DNA of 64,000 bases from Sympetrum striolatum (taxonomy: Eukaryota > Arthropoda > Insecta > Odonata > Libellulidae), in assembly GCA_947579665.1 (NCBI GenBank), contig OX388350.1, forward strand, positions 42,317,393 through 42,381,392, written 5' to 3'. The translations under genes and the position numbers were made by a program. Position 1 is the first letter of the stretch. Each line of letters starts with the position of its first letter. The notes beneath the pieces are model-generated. The model made no database searches. It had not been told where the DNA came from and saw only the letters and a list, made by a program, of their open reading frames with translations. Positions 1 through 11,300 of this stretch are shown here, in pieces.

Positions 1-1229
1 GTATTTTTTATACAAACTAAGGACATTCCTCCGATGCTAATTTACTTTTACTCTAATAACTTAGTGGCTGCTCGGGATATGCCGTTATAGATTGATATTT
101 TTCCTACAATTTATTCTGTTATCGATTCAAAGAAAAGAAATCCCTCATTTTTTTAATGTACCATATACTTACTTCAGTGGAGTATTATCACAATACTCTG
201 ATTCTGTACAATTTTATTCATGCATCTTTTTTGGGTGGTGATGTAAGTTATTCCGTACCCCATATTTTCATTAATAACAAATAACTGTTTACATTTAGTC
301 ACAAAACCAGCGTGGGATATAGTGGTAATTTTTTCTAAAGAGAGCCAATATCAAGCAGTTTTTAAATTCATCTGAAGTACTTTAGAAAAACATAATGTAA
401 TTATTTAATTCCTATTCAACATACTGATAGAAGAGAATATTTCTTCCATGCAAATACAAGTTGTATCGACGTTAATACACCGCGAGCCGCCATTAGCTCA
501 GGACGGAAATTATGATGCCACGTAGCTAACTTTCCATGTAAATATGTACTTAGAAATTTTTCAAATAGTAATAACTGTTTGTCCTGGCCTCACTTGTTAA
601 AACACAGTACGCCATGTGAAGGCTGAGGTTGACTGTGGATAGGAGTCGGCTATGTATTACACATCCCTTGTACTCCTCCTAACATAACTAACCTAAATAT
701 TACCTATACTTAAAAGAGCGAAATATAGCACTAAAAACTGGCATCAAAAGTGGTGATTAACTACGATTGCGATGAAAATAAGTAACACTAAAATTAAAAC
801 TAAAGCATCATTTATAAAAATAATCATTTCTGAATATTGCGCAATTGCCGACATATGTTCGGTAAGAGGAACTCTAAATAAAATTCTATCGATCCCAGAG
901 AGTCATTTACATTGCCGTAAGCATTTTAGATGGGGATAATGGAGTCGTATTTCAGGACTTTCCCGTTATGATATGGAATTCAAACTTTAAATTAAATAAG
1001 ATCAGGTCCTAACAAGTTATAATGTCTACTCGCATCTGCCAATAGGCCCTGGGTTCAACACCAGGCATCTCTAAAATTAGAATTTTCTACGATTTTTAAG
1101 ATTTTTTAGAACCCCTTCCTGATAACTTAGAAACTTAAAACTAGGAAAGATTTTCCTTTTTTCTTTGGATCCCACCTATACATTTTTGTATTAGTGTATT
1201 AAAATTGGTTTCACCTTGAATTTACAAAA
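1..1229. other. AT-rich intron of CLUAP1
   Basis: This should be the intron downstream of CLUAP1 exon 6. I see no conserved coding exon on either strand. It holds one degenerate tRNA-like segment, listed separately. Confidence 0.5.
1010..1075 (+). repeat. Degenerate tRNA-derived SINE head
   Basis: The segment ends in a T-arm-like hairpin, CCTGG / GTTCAACA / CCAGG, that resembles a Pol III B box. Before it, TACTCGCA in the anticodon-arm position also occurs in the better preserved tRNA-like element at 10822-10905. No intact cloverleaf is present, so this is a decayed SINE or tRNA pseudogene, not a working tRNA. Confidence 0.45.
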
Positions 1230-1422
1230 ATTATTGACCGATATTGCTCAATATACCTCTCATATGGTCAATATTATTGACATCCCTTCAATATATTGAA
1301 AGAGCTTCGATAAAAATTAAATCGTTTTAATTTTCGTCGATATTTTTTCCAACAATATTTTTGTTTCAATATAGCTCTCAGATGATCAATATATTGAAAA
1401 ATTTCAATATTGAGTCAATAAT
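1230..1422. mobile_element. Palindromic MITE-like element
   Basis: The ends are inverted copies: ATTATTGACCGATATTG at the left and CAATATTGAGTCAATAAT at the right. Further partly paired TCAATAT motifs lie inside. About 190 bp, no coding capacity. It sits 45 bp from CLUAP1 exon 6, inside an intron. Confidence 0.5.
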
Positions 1423-1466
1423 ACAGACTGTGTGAGGTAGGCTTTACAGACAGTAGGGTATCTCAC

Positions 1467-4400
1467 CTGAGTTTGTTCCAATCGTTCTGTCTCCATGGCA
1501 GCTGATTCTTCTTCTTGCTGCTGGAGGTATGCAAGGCTTCTGTGGCGATATAAGTATTCTGCATACAACAAACGAATCTCTTCTTCCAGCTTCTGAAACT
1601 CTTCCAGGAATGCAGGTCTAAAAAGTGGAGGAACATTCATGCATGTCATACATTCCATGATACATCACTGACATCTGAAAAGTTGTTGATATCAGATAAA
1701 ACTGTTGGAAAATAAAGTCAATTAGAAGTTTAAAAACTCTCCAAAAGCCATCTTTGTCTTCAATGCATTGCTACCATTACCAAAGCACCAAATTAATATT
1801 TCAATATCCATCATCTTCAGAAGTAGAAGAAAAAACAACATATCTCCCCCTGAAGATGAAAGTATGGTTATTGATATGTATATTGAGTGCTTCTTAGAAA
1901 ATTATTTGAGCCTTTCGTTGTTTCAGGGATCGGTAACAACATGGTGGGGAATGCTAGCAAAGATGGCCCATGTGATGTAGCCTTTGTGCTGAAGTGTAGT
2001 GTGTCAATGTATGGTACTACACAGGGTGCAAAACAAGCTTCTTGTTGAGGGAGGAAATATTTAGCCAATCTGCTTCATGCACCTATATCAAAATAAATAA
2101 CATTTCCTCTGTTACAATATTGAAAAATCTTGCAAAAGACAGCAATTTAAGGGGATTCGCCCCCTTTATACATACTAGTAAAAGTAGCCAGTACACTGAA
2201 CAAGTATCCAGTAGTTAAGAGAGGAAACAATTTTTCTAGCAGGGAAAAATATTGCTATCATCAGCCATGGAAACAGTTTTACAAGCTGGGGAATTCCCTT
2301 CATTGATTCGCACACTGGTACCACGTCAAGAAGATGTAAACGGAACAAAAGACCTCAGCTGTTGAGAGACCACCAAAATCGATATCAATATGTAAACAGC
2401 AGAGAATATCTATGAATAAAATTGTAAAAGCCAAGCTAGAAATGCAACAAACAAATGATGGTCTGGCTGCAGGAGGTAGCTGGTCCTTGTAAACAACTGA
2501 TAACTGTGAAAGTAAAAACTAGCTAAAAATCAGAGTCGAGAAGAAGGTGTAAGCAAGAAGAAAAACTAATAGAACCAAAGATGATGCTATACAGGCATTT
2601 CAGAGGTCAAGCTTCCATCATCACTAGCAGAAGTGTCCCAATATATCCTACTAATAAAAAACCTTGAGTGTTAATCCATCAACATTAGTGAATTTTACAC
2701 TTCTCCTAATTTATTTGGCTTAATTGAGTTTTCATCAGGCCATGTCTACATTGATTCAGATATGTTATTATTTTATGCAAAGTTGTTTACATCAGGGTTA
2801 AGTTTCTTCTTCTTTACATGGCCCTGATAAGTACTTATCATCCTGAGATTTTATGTTGGTAAAATTAAAAAGAACAAAAGAGAAAAATTTACTGAATTAA
2901 TCTACAACAAGGTATGTATGCCAATCATCATACCATTTAAAAAGTCTACATTATTCTTGAGTAATACAAATACCCAGAATGGATTTAATATTTGTTATAC
3001 TAGGCACAAGTTGAGGGCTTTGCCATTAAGGGAGCCCAAAATTACATTTTGTAGTTATGGTGAATAATCTCACTTGGTGACTATGAATTGTTATTATGTA
3101 TCATTGCTAAAAAAGGATATTAGTCTTAAAAACCAGCTGACGAATATCGAAAATTTTAATATCCTCAAATGTGTGTTAATATCTGCTCCTTTAAGTCCAT
3201 ATTACAGGATTTTATTTGAAGAGTTGAAATAAAAAATAATCACTAAACACAATGATATATTTTCAGAGTAATAAAGTATAAGTGGGAATAGAATTGATTT
3301 AACTCTTATTTATCTAGACAGCATAATATTAGACAAAAAATTTGAATCATAATGAAATTCTCACCTGACTTTCTTCAAAGCATCAAGTCGCTTGCGACCC
3401 CTTTCAAGGTCTTGTCTTTTTCTTTCCACTTTCATTTCAAGAGATGAAGATGTAGCTTGTGCATCATTTGTTAGCTTATCAATACGAGAAATCTCTGCTT
3501 CCATCTTCTTGAGAGCTAAACGTAATGCACTTTCTGCATCATTAACATCTGGAGAGCGGGTTGCTCCAGCATTGCGAAGTTCCTAAAATATGATGACTCC
3601 ATGAGACGCATACAATCAATGCACAACATCTCCAAAATTAGGCTTCTATCTATTCTCAGATATTTTCCAATAATTATATAGTTCAAAGCAAATCAGCAGG
3701 AAAGTTTTCAGTGAAATCTATAAAATGCTAAGAAAGTAATTTACTGAGAGAAATTAAAATTGATGAGTCCATTTGAGATATAGAATAATAAAAAGATACA
3801 ATATTTAGAAATTCAAATATCCTAAGGGATAAAACAACTAAAGCATGCCATTCTATTACATCAAATTTCTATCGCTATAACAATAACATAAATTCGGTCC
3901 AATCAAATGATTTGGCAGTATACATAAATTTAATATTTATGGGGAATAGTTGGTTTACATATTTATGAAATATATCAAACATCAATTTTTGATTAGGTTT
4001 CAAATTTCTTCCTTTATACTTTAGTGGCAAAAGAACATACGTTTTTACTAGCTTTAAATGAATATTTGGAGTCATGACCACGTAGCTGTTGTTGAAATGA
4101 AACCTCAACAAATACAAGGTTTAATATGATACTTACAATACAATAGTTGTATAGTAGCAAGTAAAAAATATCGACACACAGCTACAACTAGATGGTTAAA
4201 AATATATTTTAGCGTATAAGATTATTACCTTCAGTTTTGGCTCTAAACCAAGTAATTCATATAACACAGCACCATGTGACGTGATTTTAGAAGCAAGTTC
4301 TTTGGCTCTTTTCACCTCATTCACCTAAAATAATGATAAAATAATGTATTTAAACGACATTAATGTTGTAAATTAGTCTTTAAAATTATTTTGTGTTAAT

Positions 4401-5039
4401 ATTACCTTTGATTCGAAATTCACAATACTTGTATGACTTTCATCTTTCTCATTTGTTGGTTTGATTTGGAACACATTCGACTTCTGAGCGTTGTAGAGTA
4501 CGGTAGTTGGTTTTAAGAGCTCTTTAACAGCGAATTGATCGGCCTGGTAAAGCCTTTTAGTATTTAATTTCACTCTTGCTTTGAGAGCCTGTAAACGAAA
4601 ACCTTCTTAGACTACCAATACATTATATTAAACATCGATAAAAAGACTTCACACACTAATACGTTTAAAAATAGGATGAAAAGTGTAGATAAATAAAACA
4701 AGTACAAGAATTACTCCTCGGAATAATTTAAATCAGATACCATAAATTCTGCAGCTGCTCTTATAAATGCCACCCTTTCAGATTCTGAGTTTAAATCTTT
4801 CTGAAGGTAATATTCCGGATCAAATCTCTGTATGAGCCATACCAAAACTTCAGCAACGAGAGGAAAATTTGGCTTCCGAAAATTTTCTAATGATATGAGA
4901 CGCTGATAACCTAACGATCTCATCATCTCTGTGAAGTCTGCAAAAGAAAACTGAAAACATTACAGCGTCTTTCTGATTTTTGTATCTGATTTACTTTAAT
5001 AAAAATTAATTTCATACTTCTGGAATCCCTGTAAGTCAT
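1467..5039 (-). CDS. CLUAP1: CLUAP1 / IFT38, intraflagellar transport protein (3' end off window)
   Basis: Six exons on the minus strand: 5018-5039, 4741-4937, 4406-4588, 4229-4324, 3365-3582 and 1467-1617. All have GT-AG borders and compatible phases, giving 289 codons. The first exon is only 22 nt (MTYRDSR plus one base) and joins to read RNFTEMMRSLGY, as in vertebrate CLUAP1. Exons 2-3 form the N-terminal calponin-homology-like domain (motif KLNTKRLYQAD). Exons 4-6 are coiled-coil (KRAKELASKITSHGAVLYEL, then a charged heptad region). CLUAP1 is a peripheral IFT-B subunit needed to build cilia; insects use it in ciliated sensory neurons and sperm. Known homologues are about 410 aa, so the acidic C-terminal third should lie beyond position 1; I found no such exon in 1-1466. 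The next gene, CDKAL1, is on the same strand, with its 3' end 3.3 kb upstream. Family identity is very secure; the tiny first exon is inferred. Confidence 0.93.
1618..3364. other. CLUAP1 intron 5
   Basis: Long AT-rich intron between the coiled-coil exons. I see no gene, recognisable repeat end or RNA gene in it. Confidence 0.6.
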
Positions 5040-7986
5040 TATAAATTAATAACCATCCAGAAATACTGTAAACTGACGGGGATGCTTTGACGTTCAAAAA
5101 TATTTTTCTAGTATCATTTGTTTTAAAATTTATTTCATTGGTTGTCATCGGAAACGTTTTTGCGCGGTATTTGTGTTCGAAATTTAACAAAAACATTATT
5201 ACTTTTATTCTGAATGAATGGAGTTCAGAGGAAAATGTATCCCTTCCTTCATTCCAAGAAAGAAAATCATTTTACTGGTCCTTATCAGTACAGTGGAATT
5301 TAGAGAGAGTTCCAAAATCACCTTAATAATTGTTTACTTAAGTTAATCAGGTTTAAATATATAGAGGTAGGTTTGTGCTTCTAGATGATTAATTTGCAGT
5401 GAATTGTAAATTTTCTGCATGAATGAAAAAAGGTGAGAATGAGAGGAGAATGGGTTTAGAACGAGAGATTGAAAAGAGATAAACATTATTTTACCTATGA
5501 ATGGGAATTAGGAAATGGAATATAAAAATATGGAAAGCAAATATGTGCCCAACTTTGTGAAATTATGAATTCTGATCCATAGCATTGAAAATATATGTAT
5601 AAAAGAGAAAGCATAGAACGAGGAAGATCAGATTTTCGTAGTTACAAGTTCAATCAGATGAACAATATGGCATCATATGGATGCTTTCACCACTTAAAAA
5701 AGGTTCATTTCGATGTAGCGACGCCATGGAATCCTTCTTCCATGGCGACGCTACAAAACCTGGGTCATGTTATTCTGATAATAAATAGTGGTCTAGTAGA
5801 AGTTTGTCTGTTATGAATTGTTTTCAAGTTAATAAGTATCACAAATTTAACCCTGAATCTGTATCAATTTCAATAAGATTAAAGAGTTAAAAGTACCATA
5901 ATTGTATACACTTTTTGAGTTTTTTTAATTAGGATGATTAATTGATTTTGATTTTCTCGATCCCCAATATGGACATACACATGTATTTAAGTGGTTTGTA
6001 TTACTAATGCATTATTATTTGTGTTATTCTATGCTTCCCACACTTGACTGCTTTAGATTTTTTCTGCCAGTAAATTCAGTGAACAATTTTTATAATTTTC
6101 AAAATAATGAGACAGCCTTATGAAAAATATGCTATAAATGTAGTAGTAGAATGATGATGCCAGTCAGTATGCTAATTAACAATGGTAGAATCAGTAAAAA
6201 CTCCAGCCATGAGGTGGCAGCTGGTATTAAAAGAGTTAATCTTGGTTATTTCTGCCTTATTTTATCTCTTGTAACATATAAGGCTCTTGAAATAATATGT
6301 TACAGTTACCAGATATTTGATAATGTAATTGTTATATTAATAATGAGAAAAGAGAGACAAGCTAGTATTTTTCTGTTTCATTGTCCACTACCAGTTACAA
6401 TTAATAATTCCCATCATCAGGTAGAAAATAAAACTGGAAAAAGTACTAATTTGTCTCTCCTCATGAATTTCCACAATACAGTGCATTCCTCTGTTGATTT
6501 TGTCACATTGATCTTCTCAGCTTGATAAAGAACTGGTTATCTGAAGTTAGGAATATCCAGTCTACCTTCAAAATTAAAGGTTTTGTCAGATATTTTTGCA
6601 ATCACTATCATATTGCGGATAAGTAGCTGGAAGTTAAATTCTATTCTTACTAGAATCTTGACATTAAAACCAATCTTGGTTCAGATTTTAATATGGTTAT
6701 TTATTGTTTCACGATTTTGAATTTTCTTTGTTTATTAATGTCCTTTCACCTACTCATTTCTATCAGGCCAACATGGCTTCTGTAAGACTTTTACTTACTT
6801 ACACTTACAAATTTCTTTCTTTGTATTAGGAAGTACAACTCAATCTTTCTCAAAAGTTTCTTTGCTGAACTATGAAGAGTAATGATAATCTCCTCAAATG
6901 TTATCATAATGTAATGCATGTATAGATGTGCACACAGTGGGTGCCGCGGAATCCCCAAAATATTTTTATGGGCCCAAAATTGAAAATTTATGTTTTGACT
7001 TTGTTATCATATTAATGATCAGGAAAACAAATTGTTTAGTTTAGATATTATCCACAAGATTATTATATTTCTAGATTGTTTATGTTCTGTAAGTACAAGG
7101 AATAAAATTCAGAGTTTATTAGAATATTAAAAACATTATTCTACTAAAGCTGATTGCAAAACATTTTTCGTATTTTTTATCGAATTTTCTAACCTGTAGT
7201 TGCACTTCTTTTATTTGATTAAAATAAAATCACTGACAAATTAAGCTATTTCATGCATATATTTCTAAAACTAATAGAACTGCAGTTTTACAAATTATTT
7301 ACTAAGAATCCTAGAATCGAAAATTAAAACAGAAATGTAATACATAGATATTTTGTTTTACTCAAATATTGAGATCTTCTAATTTTGTTGTGCGAGTTGC
7401 TTCATGGAACTGGATTTCACCCATGCACTTGGGGTTATGGTAATGGGCAATGGCAAAAGGCAGCATTTTTATTGTTGGCACCTCCAATAGCAAAATCCTG
7501 GGCACGCCTATGGGTGCATGGTTCTTTACATGTAGGAAACTACAAAAAAGGCAGTGGGTCTTTCTTATGTCTTCCTAATGAATACCCTTTCTCTTTCAAT
7601 TCCCTTCTCTAGTCAAGTAGCCATCATGAATGCTTTACCGAGCATCCCGGTTGAATTTATTGAAATTATCTTTGTAAATAGGAATTTGACAATAAAAGAC
7701 AACCCTATTAGTTATCACTGAGCTTAAAATACTCAGTTAAAACAGTTATGTTAAAATACAACTTACCAATCGCAAAAAATCAATGATTATTTAAATAACT
7801 CAGTCAGAGATAAATAATATTAAAAAAGTATAATACATGAATAACTGTCCTGGTTCATGATGAGTTATGAGTAAGAAAAGTATAGAGTTAGTTCAATTAC
7901 TACTTATAAATCACACCAGATAAAAATATAATTTTTATAACAAATTATTGATAATTATTACATAAAAACTTGTCTTATATGTAGGT
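5040..7986. other. Intergenic spacer CLUAP1-CDKAL1
   Basis: It contains the CLUAP1 upstream region, a hairpin-bearing dispersed repeat at 5715-5865, and otherwise AT-rich DNA. Open frames such as 6151-6525 (124 aa) and 7385-7612 (75 aa) show no family I recognise and no convincing splice context, so I do not call them genes. Confidence 0.5.
5715..5865 (+). repeat. Dispersed repeat with near-perfect hairpin (copy A)
   Basis: A 17-bp arm at 5715-5731 (GTAGCGACGCCATGGAA) pairs with 5738-5754 with one mismatch around a 6-nt loop. The following 110 bp match 37376-37498, sharing GTCATGT, TAAATAGTGGTCTAGTA-like and GAATCTGTATC blocks. This marks a repeat family, probably a non-autonomous element. 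Confidence 0.55.
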
Positions 7987-8314
7987 TACCGTATTTGACG
8001 GCATATAAGATGCACCCTCATAAAGTTGGCCATTCACAAGGAAAAAAAAGTTTTAATAGTCTGTGCGAAAGCGAAGTACCACAATAACTTACAATATAGT
8101 TTCTTTTAGTTGTCACTTTTCGTAAAAGCCAAATATTAACACAATCATTGAATGCAATTATAAAATAGGTAGTATAGACCATCTGGGCTAAAAATAGCAT
8201 TCAGTATTGAAAGTTAACCTGTCGAGGTTGAACCTTCACATATAAAACACAGGGAAATTTTTCGAGACATAATTTAGGAAAAAAGGTGCATCTTATATGC
8301 CGTCAAATACGGTA
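7987..8314. mobile_element. MITE with perfect 28-bp TIRs and TA target duplication
   Basis: The terminal inverted repeats at 7989-8016 and 8285-8312 are identical over 28 bp (they begin CCGTATTTGACGGCATATAA). A TA dinucleotide flanks each end (7987-7988, 8313-8314). The 324-bp element has no transposase frame. TA duplication fits the Tc1/mariner-pogo group. Identical TIRs suggest a fairly recent insertion. It lies just past the CDKAL1 stop codon and may end up in the 3' UTR of read-through transcripts. Confidence 0.85.
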
Positions 8315-8352
8315 ATTGAAATTGCATTTTTAACAAATTAATATTCAAATTA

Positions 8353-8358
8353 TTTATT
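8353..8358 (-). terminator. Poly(A) signal candidate of CDKAL1
   Basis: AATAAA on the minus strand, 18 nt after the CDKAL1 stop codon. Position fits; use is inferred. Confidence 0.45.
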
Positions 8359-8375
8359 GCATATGTATTTACACA

Positions 8376-11300
8376 TCAAACCCAAAATATCCACCATAGG
8401 CGGACAGCAAATGCAATCATAAATACAAACAAACTGTAAGTCATTATGGATGGCTTTGAAGATTCCAAGGAGAGTTCTGATGCATTGCATCCTAAAACTT
8501 GAGAATGGTTTATGCCATTTCCAATAGCAGTTGAGCCATTCTTGATCACAGTAGTGCATGAATTCTCAGCTGGTTCCTTAACTTTAATAAGAGTTCCAAT
8601 CAAGCAATGCTTTTGCGTTTCCACTATTTTTACAGTCACCATCTTTCCCATTAAATCAGGAATTTTTGGAACAAGAACCTAGAATGTAATATAGAAATTA
8701 TTATACACCAAAAGAGATAAATTACTTATGACTGACATTATTTAGTTCACAAGGGGAGTAAATATAAACATATGTTGTTTCTTCAAAACAGGTGACATTC
8801 AATAACAGATGTTAACAGATCTAAAATAACTTCGATACAGCACATAACAAACTCTTTCTTTTTTTAACATCATTAAAAGTAAATATATTCATACTTTACT
8901 ATAAACTTAAAAAGGCAATATTATAAAAGGGGAAAATATGCTGTAGATGGGAAATATGCAGAACAAAAAATTACCAAGTTTTTTTTACATATTATTCATA
9001 CATATATACTCTATTTAGATTGAATACAGAGTATAATAAACAAATGAAATGCAAAGAAATCATCCATATTTGAATAAAATTTATTAGTTGAATAATAAGA
9101 TGCTATAATTATTGAGGTAACCCAATAAAATTGATTTGATTTTTGCTTTAGCTGCAATATCTTTCCCCATTAAGTGCATGAAGATTATTTTTATGATGGC
9201 AATCAATCACTTAAGGCTCACACTTATACCTTATGCAAGATTTTTGTCAATAATAATGAGTTTTATTTAGCACAATGCAATTCATTAAATTCAACAAATA
9301 AGACAATATACTGCATTATAGACTATGATAACAACAATTTATAAATGAAAAAGTCTGCAAATGGAATAAGTAACCTATAATTTGCCCTAACTTCATATTC
9401 TGAGTGAATATTGGTGCATAAAATCCTTCTTTAAAAGTATACAAACAACATACCTACCTAATGTTATTTGTATACTTTTATAGAAGGATTGATGCATCAA
9501 TTTTCACTCAGAATATGAAGTTGGAACAAATCAGGTATTGAGTTTTATATAAATTATTCACAATAGTAGCTGTTCATTGCATTTAGTGTGAATATAAGGG
9601 ATTACTCACTTGCTCATAAAACTTGTTGTGCCCTACATAATAATCTCCACTGTAAGATACTTCAGTCACAAGTACATCTTGGACTTCGTTCAGTCTGTGA
9701 GTATATGGTTGGTAGGATTGAAAAAATTCTGAAAGTCGCTTTGTCCTTTTTTTGACCTTGAAAAAATACTCAATTTCATTATTACATTATTTCAAACAAA
9801 AAATCAAAAGTTTATGAAAATGATACAAATACTATCTCAAATTGTTCACCTATAAATATATTTATATTATCATCACTTGTATATTGTATTGTATATTGAT
9901 TATAATTATTTGTGTTTTTCTTTTCTTTTTTATATGTTTAACTGTTCTTTTATATTCTTTAATTTGTTTAACTGCATTTATATACATTTATATCTTTTTA
10001 TGTATTGAGTTTTTCTACTCTCACATGGAAATGTCTTGAACCTGTTTCTTTGACTGGTTCTCAGATTAATAAAACTTTATAATTATTATTATTTCAATCA
10101 TTTCATAATATTGAATAGCACATAACTCCTTCCAATAGCAATTTTTACAAAGAAAATGAGCTGAATGAATATGATTTACTTAGCATTATAACATAAGTGA
10201 ATCAAACATGAAATTTACCTCAACAGGAGGAATACGAGTCATCCGAGCTGCTGGAGTACCAGGACGAGGGAAGAACTGATTGATGAATAAACTTGGAAAT
10301 TTATACTTCTCACATAACGTCATTGTCTCTTCAAAATCACTGTCAGTTTCAGTGGGAAAACCACAGATGATGTCAGTAGCAATAGTTACTCCGGGAACTC
10401 TGCAGAAAAAAGGGTTAAGTTTAACTCCAGCATACCGCACTAAAATAATTTCAAAAGAAATCTTAAGAGTTTGGGATATTATACTTCCAAATCAATGTAA
10501 TGATACAAATTATCCACAATATTCGCCGGGAAAGCACCAGATCCTTTCTAATATTTTAGTTGTAGTGATTAATTTTTAATGATACACTTAATCAACAAAG
10601 CAGATTTAATGAATACATTTTGTATTGCAAAACATAAACACAGACAGATATAAACATATCTCTATAACTATACACAAAATATTAATAACTACAATGCAAA
10701 ATTGATTTATTTTTTAATTTATTTCATATACCCCACAAACATCCATTTTCTGGACTTTTACAGTGGTAGGTTATTAACAACAACAATAACACAAGACCAT
10801 TCCCTAATTGGAAAAATCTGACTAGCCAGGATACGAACCTGGGACCGTGGGGTTAGAGCGATACTGTGCGAGTACTCTAACCACTTGGCCAATTTCCAGG
10901 ATAAAGTGATGGATGACAGTATGGATAAGAAATTTGACTTTACTGAACATTGTTGTAGCAGTTATTTTATAAGGGCTTGAACAGTTTACATAATTTTGCA
11001 AATGGGCTCTAACAGGACCCGGAATCACTTTCACCACAGTCAAAAGTACTGTCCACTTATACAGGAGCTTCAACATTTCGAGAAGCCATGAATGAAATCC
11101 AGCATCAGGAACTCATTGGTAAGCTGATAGTTAGTTATTTTTTTCCTGCTACCAAATTTTGATGAATGGAACATTTTGCCTTTTTTATTTGGGTATAGGA
11201 TAGAGAAAATTATACATCTCTTTTACTTTTGTCTCAATTCTGTTCATGACTCTCATAATGTGAAAGCTGCACAGGTATCATGGAGCCATCAGCCTTTGCA

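Noticed and set aside
6151..6525. 124-aa frame, faintly like a retrotransposon RT tail (GRISKNSSHEVAAGI)
   Set aside because: No catalytic RT motif nearby, and the resemblance covers about 15 residues only.
10822..10906. Functional tRNA gene
   Set aside because: A and B boxes are present but I cannot pair a full acceptor stem, and a SINE-like TTG tail follows.
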